Source of the DNA: Streptomyces bottropensis ATCC 25435
GTDB lineage: Bacteria; Actinomycetota; Actinomycetes; Streptomycetales; Streptomycetaceae
Assembly: GCF_000383595.1 (NCBI RefSeq)
Contig: NZ_KB911581.1
Span: forward strand, 2,858,265-2,922,264
DNA: 64,000 nucleotides
Direction: 5' to 3'
Shown here piece by piece: positions 25,897 through 34,018 of the stretch (the stretch's first letter is position 1; every line of letters starts with the position of its first letter). Made by a program: the position numbers and the translations under genes. The notes under the pieces are model-generated. The model was not told the origin of the DNA and searched no databases. It saw only the letters and a list, made by a program, of their open reading frames with translations.

Positions 25897-26800
25897 TGGG
25901 CGTGGTCAGGACCTGGTAGATCTCGCGGGCGATGTACCGCTTGAGACAGCGGATGATCTCCTTCTTGGAGAGGCACTGCGTGGTGCCGTGCTGTGCTTGG
26001 TGCGTTCGTCCCAGCGCAGTCGGCACAGGACGATGCGGTAGAGGGCCGAGTTGGCTCCTTGGTCGCCGCCCTGGTTGAGGCGGTGGCGCTGGGTGCGGCC
26101 GGAGGAGGCCGGCAGTGGCTCGAAGCCGCAGAGCATGGCGAAGGCGGCCTCTGAGCGCAGTCGCCCGGGGGTCTCACCGACCGTGACCAGCAGTTCCTGG
26201 GACGTCCGTGTTAACGCCATTCGGGGCGAGCAGGGCCGAAGCGATCTCGGTGACCAGCGGGGTGATGAGCTCATCGAGCTCCTCGCCGAGTCGCTGATGG
26301 CGGGGCAAGGGTCCGCAGTGCGAGCCTGGCCGCGACGACCGGCTCGCCGACCCGCTTCGCGTCCGGCCGTGAGGCGGCGCACGGAGCGATCAGCTGCCGG
26401 TCGCTCAGGTCCCGCAGAACGCCGCGTAGTTCCTCCGGCGCCGTGATGATGAGTGTCTTCATCTGCCTTGGCATGTCAGCGCGTTGGCGGATCGCGGTGC
26501 GGCGGGCAACGCAGGCTCCACAGGGCCTCCACCCGGCCGTCGCGCTGCTTGAGTATGCCGGTGCGGCGCTGGGCGAGGGCGGCGCGGGCCGCCGCTTCGG
26601 CGTCGACGGGGGCGGACTTGCCCTGGCAGCGGCGGGCCTTGCGGTCCGGGCGGCCGATCTCGACCACCGCGACGTCCTGCTCGCGCAGGTGGCGGGCGAG
26701 CCCGGCCTCGTAGGCGCCGGTGCCCTCCACTCCGACCAGCACCAGGGTGCCGAACGAGCGGAGCCACGCCAGGAGCTTGCGATAGCCGGCCGGGCGGGGC
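25897..26800 (-). pseudogene. IS110-family transposase remnant
   Basis: Minus-strand pieces in at least three frames. They are SFGTLVLVGVEGTGAYEAGL, VAVVEIGRPDRKARRCQGKS, PVDAEAAARAALAQRR, MKTLIITAPEELRGVLRDLSDRQLI, RLRSEAAFAMLCGFEPLPASSGRTQRH, GANSALYRIVLCRLRWD and LSKKEIIRCLKRYIAREIY. These cover the DEDD N-terminal (E..GTG, DxxDA) and the transposase_20 C-terminal Ser region (CG..P.PASSG) of IS110/IS116. Multiple frameshifts; inactive. Confidence 0.85.
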
Positions 26801-26881
26801 CGACAGATCCCGTTGAGGACCCAGGGTCAGTCAGGCGGTGGGTCGGACCCCGCCGGGAGACGCTCATGAACATCCTCACCG

Positions 26882-28252
26882 TCAGGCGGGATCGGGTATC
26901 CAGCTGCCGTGGAAGCCGAGCGGCACGCGCGTCGGCAGGTGCACGGTGGCGATCGGGGCGCCGGTGAAGTCCTGCCCGGAGAGGATCACCAGGTCGGTGG
27001 CACCCCGCTCGGGGTCGAAGACGTAGGCGAGGACGTAGCCGTCGTCCTCCGTCCGCGCGCTCTGCGCGGGCACGAAGTACGCCTCGCTGGTGTAGTGACC
27101 GGTGCCGAAGCCGCGGACCGTCGCGGTCTGCCGGTCGAGGTCGTGCTTGATCAGCGAGTCGCTGAACGCGTCGACGGGCAGGCCGTCCAGGGTGCCGGCC
27201 GGACCCATGTAGCGGATCAGGTCCAGGGTGACCGCGGAGTATCCATAGCGGTAGGCGCCGGTGACGACGGCCGGACTGACCACGGGGAACTCCTGCGGGT
27301 GGTCGTCGAGGCGCGTCTCGGTGACCTTCCCGGTGACCGTATCGATGACCCAGCGGTCGAGCGTGGGAAAACTGTTGCCCATCAGCTCGGCCCCCACGAA
27401 CATCCGCGGGTAGCGCACGACGTCGACCACGACCGTCTCGCCCTGGTCGTAGGCGTTGAGGGTATGGAAGACCCAGCACGGATTGACATCGAACCAGCGC
27501 ACCTCGGTGCCGCTGCGGGGCAGCAAGCCGATGCGGCCGCCGCGGGCCTCGTTCCAGTTCATCGGGAACGCGTTGCCGGAATCTGCGGCAGCCTGGCTGA
27601 AGGTGACCGGGAGGTCGTACAGCACGGCGTACCTCTGGGTCAGCGCGAAGTCGTGCATCAAGGGCGCGTGCGGAGCGGGGACGGCCACGCTGCGCACGAC
27701 CTTGCCGAGGGGGGAGACGACCAGGTAGGTCAGCGTGTCGCCGCCGATGACGTAGGTAACGGCGTGCAGTTCTCCGGTGGCGGGGTCCAGCTTGGGGTGG
27801 GCGACGAAGCCGTCGCGCAGGGTCCCGTCGAAGTCGCAGGCTCCCACGGTGTCCAGGTCGTAGGCGAGTTCGTAGGGTCGGGAGCCGCCTTCGACCAAGG
27901 CGAAGGTGCGGTTGGCGTGGCCGATGACGTGGGTGTTGGGTCCGGCGTCCACGCGGCGCATTGAGGCGCCGGGGCGGGGCTGTTCGCCGAGTGCCTCGGC
28001 GACGCGCGCCGAGCGCACCCAGCGGTTGCGGTACCACTCGGCCTTGCCCTCGCGCAGTCGTACGCCGTGCACCATGCCGGTTCCGGTGAACAGGTGGAGC
28101 CGGGGCTCGTCGAGGTTCAGGGGGTTGGGGCCGTTGCGCAGGTAGCGGCCGTTGAGCTCGGCGGGGATGGTGCCGGTGACCGGGAGGTCGAAGGAGGTGA
28201 CTTCCTCGGCGACAGGCGTATAGGCGCCCTGGAAGCCGTTCTTGGGGTTCAT
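26882..28252 (-). CDS. carotenoid cleavage oxygenase (RPE65/CCD family)
   Basis: A 456-residue seven-bladed-propeller non-heme iron dioxygenase that cleaves carotenoids, apocarotenoids or stilbene-like substrates. The four iron-ligand His are seen in GFVAHPKLDPATGE, LMHDFALT, WVFHTLNAYD and LGFHGSWIPD; second-sphere Glu-rich context is kept. The N terminus is RYLRNGPNPLN, the family start motif. ATG 28252 follows AGAGGACC; a longer frame adds a spurious hydrophobic leader. No carotenoid biosynthesis genes are near. It is divergent from a PadR gene, its probable regulator. Confidence 0.92.
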   Translation of the reverse strand: MNPKNGFQGAYTPVAEEVTSFDLPVTGTIPAELNGRYLRNGPNPLNLDEPRLHLFTGTGMVHGVRLREGKAEWYRNRWVRSARVAEALGEQPRPGASMRRVDAGPNTHVIGHANRTFALVEGGSRPYELAYDLDTVGACDFDGTLRDGFVAHPKLDPATGELHAVTYVIGGDTLTYLVVSPLGKVVRSVAVPAPHAPLMHDFALTQRYAVLYDLPVTFSQAAADSGNAFPMNWNEARGGRIGLLPRSGTEVRWFDVNPCWVFHTLNAYDQGETVVVDVVRYPRMFVGAELMGNSFPTLDRWVIDTVTGKVTETRLDDHPQEFPVVSPAVVTGAYRYGYSAVTLDLIRYMGPAGTLDGLPVDAFSDSLIKHDLDRQTATVRGFGTGHYTSEAYFVPAQSARTEDDGYVLAYVFDPERGATDLVILSGQDFTGAPIATVHLPTRVPLGFHGSWIPDPA

Positions 28253-28317
28253 TGCGGTCCTCTCACGATGGCGTGTCGTCCGGCGCTGGCGAGCCGGGCT
28301 CCAGACAACAATCACAA

Positions 28318-28335
28318 TACTCAAGAATATGAGTA
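28318..28335. promoter_or_regulatory. candidate PadR operator in the divergent promoter
   Basis: TACTC (28318-28322) and GAGTA (28331-28335) form an inverted repeat with an 8-bp AT-rich spacer, inside the only AT-rich stretch between the oxygenase and PadR starts. The 8-bp spacing matches the ATGT-N8-ACAT architecture of PadR sites, though the half-site differs. TTGAGTAT, the complement of the left half, recurs at 29106-29113. Confidence 0.45.
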
Positions 28336-28425
28336 ATAGCGAAGCAGAGTAGAGTGTGAGCGTCGACACCCCGCCGACGCCCCACAGGGGCCCAACGGCG
28401 CAACACGGACAGGAGGCCGACGATC

Positions 28426-28995
28426 ATGGCTCTGCGGCACGCGGTACTGGCCGCGCTACTGGACGGCGAGTCCAGCGGCTACGAACTGGCCAAGACGTTC
28501 GACGCGGGCATGGCCAACTTCTGGCACGCACTGCCCCAGCAGCTGTATCTGGAGCTGGCCAAACTGGAGAAGGACGGCCTGATCCAGGGGCGCGCCGTGA
28601 TCCAGGAGACGCGCCCGACCAAGCGGCTCTTCTCGGTCACCAATGCCGGCCTCGCCGAGCTGGAACGGTTCGCCGAATCCAGCGCCAAGCCGGCCTTCAT
28701 CCGCGACGATCTTCTGGTCAAGGTGCGGGCCGTGGACAGTGCGTCCGCGAAGGCCGTGATCGAACAGCTCGAAGAGCGGGCACTCATCGCCGCAGCCAAG
28801 ATCGACCTCTTCGAGAGGTACATGGAACGCCAGCGCGGCGACGCCGATGAGCAGGCATTCCTGAACTCCGGCGACCGGATCGGGCCATACCTGACCTGTC
28901 TGCGCGGCCTCCGCTATGAGCAGGAGACGGCCGACTGGTGCCGACAGACCGCTCAAATCCTCCGCGAACGATGCGGGGCCAACGTCGGCACATGA
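28426..28995 (+). CDS. PadR-family transcriptional regulator
   Basis: A 189-residue PadR protein of the longer (Vir_act_alpha_C) type. The N-terminal winged helix (about 1-85: HAVLAALLDGESSGYELAKTF, LPQQLYLELAKLEKDGLIQ, RLFSVTNAGLAEL) is followed by a C-terminal coiled dimerisation region (EQLEERALIAAAKIDLFERYMERQ). PadR proteins usually respond to phenolic acids or drugs. ATG 28426 after AGGAGG. Divergent from the carotenoid-type oxygenase, which supports a phenolic/apocarotenoid inducer. Confidence 0.9.
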   Translation: MALRHAVLAALLDGESSGYELAKTFDAGMANFWHALPQQLYLELAKLEKDGLIQGRAVIQETRPTKRLFSVTNAGLAELERFAESSAKPAFIRDDLLVKVRAVDSASAKAVIEQLEERALIAAAKIDLFERYMERQRGDADEQAFLNSGDRIGPYLTCLRGLRYEQETADWCRQTAQILRERCGANVGT

Positions 28996-29126
28996 CCATG
29001 GTGCTGGCGCCCCCGGCGATAGCACGCCGTCGACCTCATTGAGACACCCTCCATTTCCTTCTTCGCCCGCCCGTGCAGCATGTCAAAAAAGTTATTAGAC
29101 ACATGCTTGAGTATCTAGAGGAGGTC

Positions 29127-29453
29127 ATGGAGGCGTCCGCACGCTTCCGCGCCGCCGTCGAGACGGGCGAACACAACGCACTGGAAGATCTGTTCACCCA
29201 GGACATCCGCTTCTACTGCAGCCCGGTGAAGTTCACCCCTTTCAAGGGCAAGCCCAACGTGCTGGGTCTGTTCAACGTACTGCTGCGCACGCCTGGTTTG
29301 CTGGGCTGCCCTCGGCAGGCCTTCCGCGAGCAGGTCCCCGGACTGTTAGAGCGGTACCAGCGCCGCGTAACCCGCCTGGCCGGCCAACGCGGCTTCATGG
29401 CCAAGGAACGAGCAGAACGGATGCCTGCCTGTCGCGACGCCTTGCCGTCGTGA
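29127..29453 (+). pseudogene. NTF2-like protein truncated and fused to an ISL3 transposase fragment
   Basis: ATG 29127 has an excellent AGAGGAGG ribosome site. The first 55 codons (RFRAAVETGEHNALEDLFTQ, RFYCSPVKFTPFKGKPNVLG) are the N-terminal half of a SnoaL/NTF2-like protein. From about 29292 the same open frame continues as GCPRQAFREQVPGLLERYQRR, followed by TRLAGQ. This is an ISL3-family transposase segment (expected CPRRTFREQ.PG.LERYQRR). The result is a 108-codon chimera. It may be transcribed and translated, but neither half is complete. Confidence 0.75.
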
Positions 29454-29523
29454 TCTCCCGCTGTCCGACTGCGGATGCCGCGGCTGCCCCTGGCGCCGCG
29501 GCGCGTGCCAAGAAGCGGTCGTC

Positions 29524-29938
29524 ATGCGGGGGAATGACCCGCGCGACGTGTCGGGTCGGCCGAGGAGCGCTGCGTCGGGCGCCCGGTCCGGGGTGTGGCT
29601 GCTGGCGGGTGTCGTGCTCGGCTCGGCGAGCTGCGGGCCGCAGTGACCGGGGCGGGTCCGCTGCCCCCCGGCAGCGGGACATCGACCGGCCTGTCCGGCA
29701 CGTGGACCGGACTGCTCGGCACCCCGCCGCTGCTCACTTCGCCGTCATGTTGGTCGGCCGGACCGCACATCGCCACGGTCCACCCCGCGCCCTGGTCGTC
29801 TCGCTGGCCGTGCTGGCGGCCGGGCTGCTCATGCGCTCCCTGCCAGGTCTGTTCTTCCTGTTTGCGGGCACGGTGGTGGTCGCGGCCGCGATCGCGATCG
29901 CCTACGTGCTGCTGCCCTCCGTCATCAAAAGCACCGTG
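29524..29938 (+). pseudogene. MFS transporter (CynX/NimT-like) remnant with frameshifts
   Basis: From ATG 29524 one frame gives SGVWLLAGVVLGSAS; a second continues ELRAAVTGAGPLPPGSGTST and GLSGTWTGLLGTPPLL; a third continues with RALVVSLAVLAAGLLMRSLPG and FLFAGTVVVAAAIAIAYVLLP. In order these are the first four helices of a CynX-type MFS permease (normally NLRAAITGVGP...GLLGTLPVL). Two frameshifts and loss of the remaining helices make it nonfunctional. Confidence 0.75.
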
Positions 29939-29967
29939 TCGTGCGCAACTGAACTACTCACTGCGGT

Positions 29968-31776
29968 TCAACAGCCGCCCCTGTCCTTCGCCTGGTTGCC
30001 GGGCAGGAACTCCTGCAGCTTCGCCTTGAAGCCCTGCTTGACCATGGACGCCCGGTCGGCGTCGCCCTTGAGGATCGAGGCGGCCGTGGCCTCCATCTGC
30101 TCCCAGGTGGCGTGCGGCGGGATCGGCGGCACCGCGGGATCGGTGACGAACTCGACGACCGCCGGGCCGTCCGCCGCCAGGGCCGCGCGCCAGCCCGCCT
30201 CGACGTCCTCGGGCTTCTCCACCCGGATGCCGGTCAGCCCCAGGGAACGCGCGAAGGCGGCGTACTGGACGTCCGGCAGCTCCTGCGAGGGCAGGAAGGA
30301 CGGCTCCCCGCCCATCGCCCGCAGCTCCCACGTCACCTGGTTCAGGTCGTGGTTGTTCCAGACGCCGACCACCAGCCGCGGATCCTCCCAGCGGTCCTGG
30401 TACTTGGCCGCCGTGATCAGCTCCGCCATGCCGTTCATCTGCATCGCGCCGTCTCCGACCAGGGCGATCGCCGGACGGTCCGGGTGGGCGAACTTCGCGC
30501 CGATCGCGTACGGCACTCCGCAGCCCATCGTCGCCAGCGTGCCCGACAGCGAACCGCGCATGCCGTCCCGCATCGTGATGTGCCGGGCGTACCAGTTCGC
30601 GGTCGAACCGGAGTCCGACGAGATGATCGCGTCGGCCGGCAGCAGCGCGTCGAGGGCATGGGCCACCAGCTCCGGGTTGATGGGGTCGGCGGACAGCCGC
30701 GCCCGGCGCGCCGTCACCTCGCGCCAGCGCGCCACGCCGGCACACACCTCGTCGTACCACTCGCGACCGCGCTCCGGATCGATCAGCGGGATCAGCTGCT
30801 CCAGCGTCGCCTTCGCGTCCCCGATCAGGTTCACCTCGTACGGGTAGCGCATCCCGACCATGTGGGGGTCGATGTCGATCTGGACGGCCCGCGCCTTGCC
30901 GAAGTCCGGCAGGAACTGGGAGTACGGGAACGACGAGCCGATGGTCAGCAGCGTGTCGCAGTCGCGCATCAGCTCGTACGAGGGGCGGGTGCCCAGCAGG
31001 CCGATCGAGCCGGTGACGTACGGCAGTTCGTCGCTCAGCGCGTCCTTGCCGAGGAGTGCCTTGGCGACGCCCGCGCCGAGCAGCTCGGCGATCCGCGCGA
31101 CCTCGGCGCGGGCCCCGGCGGCGCCCTGCCCGATGAGGATCGCGACCTTGTCCCCGGCGTTCAGGATCTCGGCGGCCCGCCCGACCGACTCCCCGGAGGG
31201 CACCGTCGTCCAGGAACCGCGATCCAGGCTGGAGGGGACCATCTTGAACTCGTGGGTGGGCGGTGAGTACTCCAGTTCCTGCACGTCACCGGGGATGATG
31301 ACGGCCGTCGGCGCGCGGCGGGCGTACGCGGTGCGGATCGCCCGGTCGAGGACGTTCGGCAGCTGCTCGGGCACGGTCACCGTCTCGACGAAGTCCGAGG
31401 CCACGTCCTTGAACAGGGTGTGCAGGTCGACCTCCTGCTGGTACGAGCCGCCCATCGCGCTGCGGTGCGTCTGGCCGACGATCGCGACCACCGGCACATG
31501 GTCCAGTTTGGCGTCGTACAGGCCGTTGAGCAGGTGGATCGCGCCGGGGCCCGAGGTCGCCGCGCACACGCCGAGCCGGCCGGAGAACTTCGCGTAGCCG
31601 ACCGCCTGGAAGGCGGACATCTCCTCGTGCCGCGACTGGATGAACCGGGGCCGGTCCTCGGCCCGCCCCCAGGCCGCGAGCAGCCCGTTGATGCCGTCGC
31701 CCGGGTAGCCGAATACCTGTTCGACTCCCCAATCGCTCAGCCTGCGCAAGATGTGATCGGCGACCGTGGTGCTCAT
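29968..31776 (-). CDS. thiamine-pyrophosphate enzyme, pyruvate oxidase/dehydrogenase (PoxB-like)
   Basis: A 602-residue ThDP enzyme of the pyruvate oxidase/acetolactate synthase superfamily. The N-terminal PYR domain has the catalytic Glu in QSRHEEMSAFQAVGYAK. A central FAD/nucleotide-like domain follows (about 190-330). The C-terminal PP domain has the GDGAMQMNGMAEL...NN metal/ThDP motif. It most resembles actinobacterial PoxB-type proteins that oxidatively decarboxylate pyruvate to acetate at stationary phase. ATG 31776 follows GGGAGG. It is divergent from a SigB/SigF-family sigma gene and may be a stress-induced target. Confidence 0.88.
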   Translation of the reverse strand: MSTTVADHILRRLSDWGVEQVFGYPGDGINGLLAAWGRAEDRPRFIQSRHEEMSAFQAVGYAKFSGRLGVCAATSGPGAIHLLNGLYDAKLDHVPVVAIVGQTHRSAMGGSYQQEVDLHTLFKDVASDFVETVTVPEQLPNVLDRAIRTAYARRAPTAVIIPGDVQELEYSPPTHEFKMVPSSLDRGSWTTVPSGESVGRAAEILNAGDKVAILIGQGAAGARAEVARIAELLGAGVAKALLGKDALSDELPYVTGSIGLLGTRPSYELMRDCDTLLTIGSSFPYSQFLPDFGKARAVQIDIDPHMVGMRYPYEVNLIGDAKATLEQLIPLIDPERGREWYDEVCAGVARWREVTARRARLSADPINPELVAHALDALLPADAIISSDSGSTANWYARHITMRDGMRGSLSGTLATMGCGVPYAIGAKFAHPDRPAIALVGDGAMQMNGMAELITAAKYQDRWEDPRLVVGVWNNHDLNQVTWELRAMGGEPSFLPSQELPDVQYAAFARSLGLTGIRVEKPEDVEAGWRAALAADGPAVVEFVTDPAVPPIPPHATWEQMEATAASILKGDADRASMVKQGFKAKLQEFLPGNQAKDRGGC

Positions 31777-32008
31777 ACTGGAACCTCCCGGAGTGTGATC
31801 TCCCGAGCGAGTCACCCTCCGGCGGAATGAAAAACTTCGAATGTGTTTGCTCGGCATGATCCGGGGCAGGCGCATAACAGTGCTTCGGACAGGAGGCACG
31901 TCCGTGGAAGAGGCGATTCCCCTCACGGGTGTGTCATTCCTGTCACGTCCGCGCCTCCCACGGTGACCGTCCACCCCAGAAGCATCATCCAGGGAGTTGC
32001 GACGCACC

Positions 32009-32797
32009 ATGCGTACCCAGGCGAAGCACCACCCCCACGACGACGCCCCCGACACGGCGGAAGCCTTCCGGACCCTTGCCGCGCTTCCTCCCGGTCAGCA
32101 GCGGGACACGCTGCGCGACCAGATCATCGAGGCGTGGCTCCCCATGGCCGAACGGCTCGCGGGACGTTTCCGCAGCCGCGGCGAGAGCTACGAGGACCTC
32201 CGGCAGGTCGCGTCGCTCGGCCTGGTCAAGGCCGTCGACCGCTACGACCCCGAACTCGGGAACGCCTTCGAGAGCTATGCCGTACCCACCATCACCGGTG
32301 AGATCAAGCGGCACTTCCGGGACCACATGTGGACCCTGCACGTGCCGCGCCGGGTCCAGGACCTGCGCAACCGCGTGCGGTTCGCGACCCAGGACCTGTC
32401 CCAGACGATCTCCGGACGACGGCCCACCGTCGCCGAGATCGCCCAGCACGCGAACATGAGCGAGGAGGACGTCCAGGTCGGACTCGAAGCCCTGGAGAGC
32501 TTCACGGCGCTGTCGCTGGACGCGGAGCTGCCGGGGAGCGAGGACGGCTACTCCCTCAGTGACGCGCTGGGGGCCGCCGACCCGGCGCTGGACACCGTGG
32601 TGGACAGGGAGGCCGTGAAGCCGCGCCTGGCCGCGCTGCCGGAGCGGGAGCGGGCCATCCTGTACATGCGGTTCTTCGGGGACATGACGCAGAGCCGGAT
32701 CGCCGAACAGCTGGGGATCTCGCAGATGCATGTGTCCCGGTTGATCAGCCGGTGCTGCGACCGGCTGCGCGACCAGGTGATGCATGACATCGCCTGA
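32009..32797 (+). CDS. SigB/SigF/SigG-family RNA polymerase sigma factor
   Basis: A 262-residue group-3 sigma factor. Region 2 is seen in MAERLAGRFRSRGESYEDLRQVASLGLVKAVDRYDP and ITGEIKRHFRD; region 3 in PTVAEIAQHANMSEEDV; region 4 in LPERERAILYMRFFGDMTQSRIAEQLGISQMHVSRLI. This is the Streptomyces SigB/F/G stress and differentiation group. ATG 32009 is chosen; TTG 31997 would place the ribosome site too close. No anti-sigma (RsbW-like) or anti-anti-sigma gene is adjacent. Confidence 0.92.
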   Translation: MRTQAKHHPHDDAPDTAEAFRTLAALPPGQQRDTLRDQIIEAWLPMAERLAGRFRSRGESYEDLRQVASLGLVKAVDRYDPELGNAFESYAVPTITGEIKRHFRDHMWTLHVPRRVQDLRNRVRFATQDLSQTISGRRPTVAEIAQHANMSEEDVQVGLEALESFTALSLDAELPGSEDGYSLSDALGAADPALDTVVDREAVKPRLAALPERERAILYMRFFGDMTQSRIAEQLGISQMHVSRLISRCCDRLRDQVMHDIA

Positions 32798-33188
32798 CGC
32801 GGCGGGACGTGGTGGCGTGCCTGGGCGGTCGGCCGATTCGCGGCCGGCCGCCCACGCGGTGCGCCCACGCGGAGCGTGCGGCGCGGCGGGGGATCGGCAG
32901 GGCGGTGGAGCGGCCAGGGGCGGCCGTGGTGGAGCGGCCCTGCCCGGGTGACGTTCCCGGCCGCGCGGGCGCGGCCGGCTCCCCGCCGGGGCGGGGCTGC
33001 GACACACGGAGTCGGCGCACGGTGGCCCACCCGGCCGGACCCCGGTGGAGCGCACCGTCACCCACTCGGCGGCCCGTGTCCCGCGAATGGTGCCCGGCCG
33101 CGCGCGCCGCGCCGGGCCCGGCGCTCTGATGGAGCGGGGCACGGCGCTCGTGCCCCGTCCGCCGGAGCCGGCCGAAGGAGCCCCGCCC
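32798..33188. other. 391-bp GC-rich gap after the sigma factor
   Basis: It contains the terminator at 32823-32853 and otherwise extremely GC-rich sequence without a recognisable product on either strand. The promoter of the secreted protein gene at 33189 is presumably near its right end; I see no clear -10/-35. Confidence 0.5.
32823..32853 (+). terminator. terminator of the sigma factor gene
   Basis: GGGCGGTCGGCCG (32823-32835) pairs with CGGCCGGCCGCCC (32841-32853) with one G-U wobble and a 5-nt loop. It is 26 bp after the stop. Confidence 0.75.
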
Positions 33189-33884
33189 ATGCGCCGCAGA
33201 GCCCGCGTCCTGTCCGCCACCGCCCTGATCAGTGCCGTCCTGGGCCTCGCCGCCCCGCCCTCCTTCGCGGATCCGGCGGCCGAGGTGAACCCGCACTCCG
33301 TCGAACCGGGCGGCACGCTCACGTTCTCCGTCTCCTGCGACCCGACCGGCGGCCCCGCCCCCGAGACCATCGACGCCAGCTCCCAGGCCTTCGAACAGGG
33401 CACCGTCACGCTGCAGCGCCTCCCCGGCAACGACGACTCCGCGGGCGGCCCCTCCTACCAGGGCACCGCCAAGATCGCGCCGGCCGCGGACTTCGAGACC
33501 GGTGCCGACGCGGCGAACTCCGCCACCGAGTGGGGTGTGGACGGCCTCTGCCCGGCGGCCCCGGGCGGCGAGGGCAGGCAGTGGAGCGCCACCTTCGACG
33601 TCGCCCCGGCCGGCGACGCCCCGCTGTACGACATCGAGCGGTACCCCAGCCATCCGCCGACGCACCAGCCGACGAAGGACCCGACACATCTGCCGTCCCA
33701 CCGGCCCACCCACCCCACCGGCCACCCGACCGCCCCCGTCCAGCGGGGTGTCCACGCGGGCGGCGGCGGTGCCTTCACCGACTCAGTCCCGGCCATGGTC
33801 GCGGGAGGCATCCTCGTCGTGGGGGCGCTGGGGGCGGCCGCGCACCGACTGCGCCGCCGGGAGCGGGGGGCGCCGCCGCTGTGA
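33189..33884 (+). CDS. exported, membrane-anchored protein with His/Thr/Pro-rich stalk
   Basis: A 231-residue protein. The signal peptide spans residues 1-27 (cleavage near SFA-DP). A beta-rich extracellular domain (about 30-155) starts with the immunoglobulin-like pattern VEPGGTLTFSVSC and has a Cys pair (CDP...LCPA). A stalk at about 158-190 repeats HPPTHQPTKDPTHLP and HRPTHPTGHPT. A C-terminal transmembrane helix (AMVAGGILVVGALGAAA) is followed by RLRRRERG. It resembles Streptomyces surface proteins anchored by a C-terminal helix. Function unknown. ATG 33189 with AAGGAG. Confidence 0.8.
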   Translation: MRRRARVLSATALISAVLGLAAPPSFADPAAEVNPHSVEPGGTLTFSVSCDPTGGPAPETIDASSQAFEQGTVTLQRLPGNDDSAGGPSYQGTAKIAPAADFETGADAANSATEWGVDGLCPAAPGGEGRQWSATFDVAPAGDAPLYDIERYPSHPPTHQPTKDPTHLPSHRPTHPTGHPTAPVQRGVHAGGGGAFTDSVPAMVAGGILVVGALGAAAHRLRRRERGAPPL

Positions 33885-34018
33885 CCGGCGCAACAAATGC
33901 GGGCGCCCTTGGGGCGCGCGTGCCTGGGTACTGACACGCCGAGGGCGCGTACGGCGCCGCCCTCGACACGACGACGAGCACGTGCGGCACGACGCACCAC
34001 GACTGCGCGGAGGCACCC

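Noticed and set aside
31830..31930. A SigB-type self-promoter GTTT-N14-GGGGCA upstream of the sigma gene
   Set aside because: The -10 half matches the GGGTAT consensus at only about four of six positions, so it is not listed as a feature.
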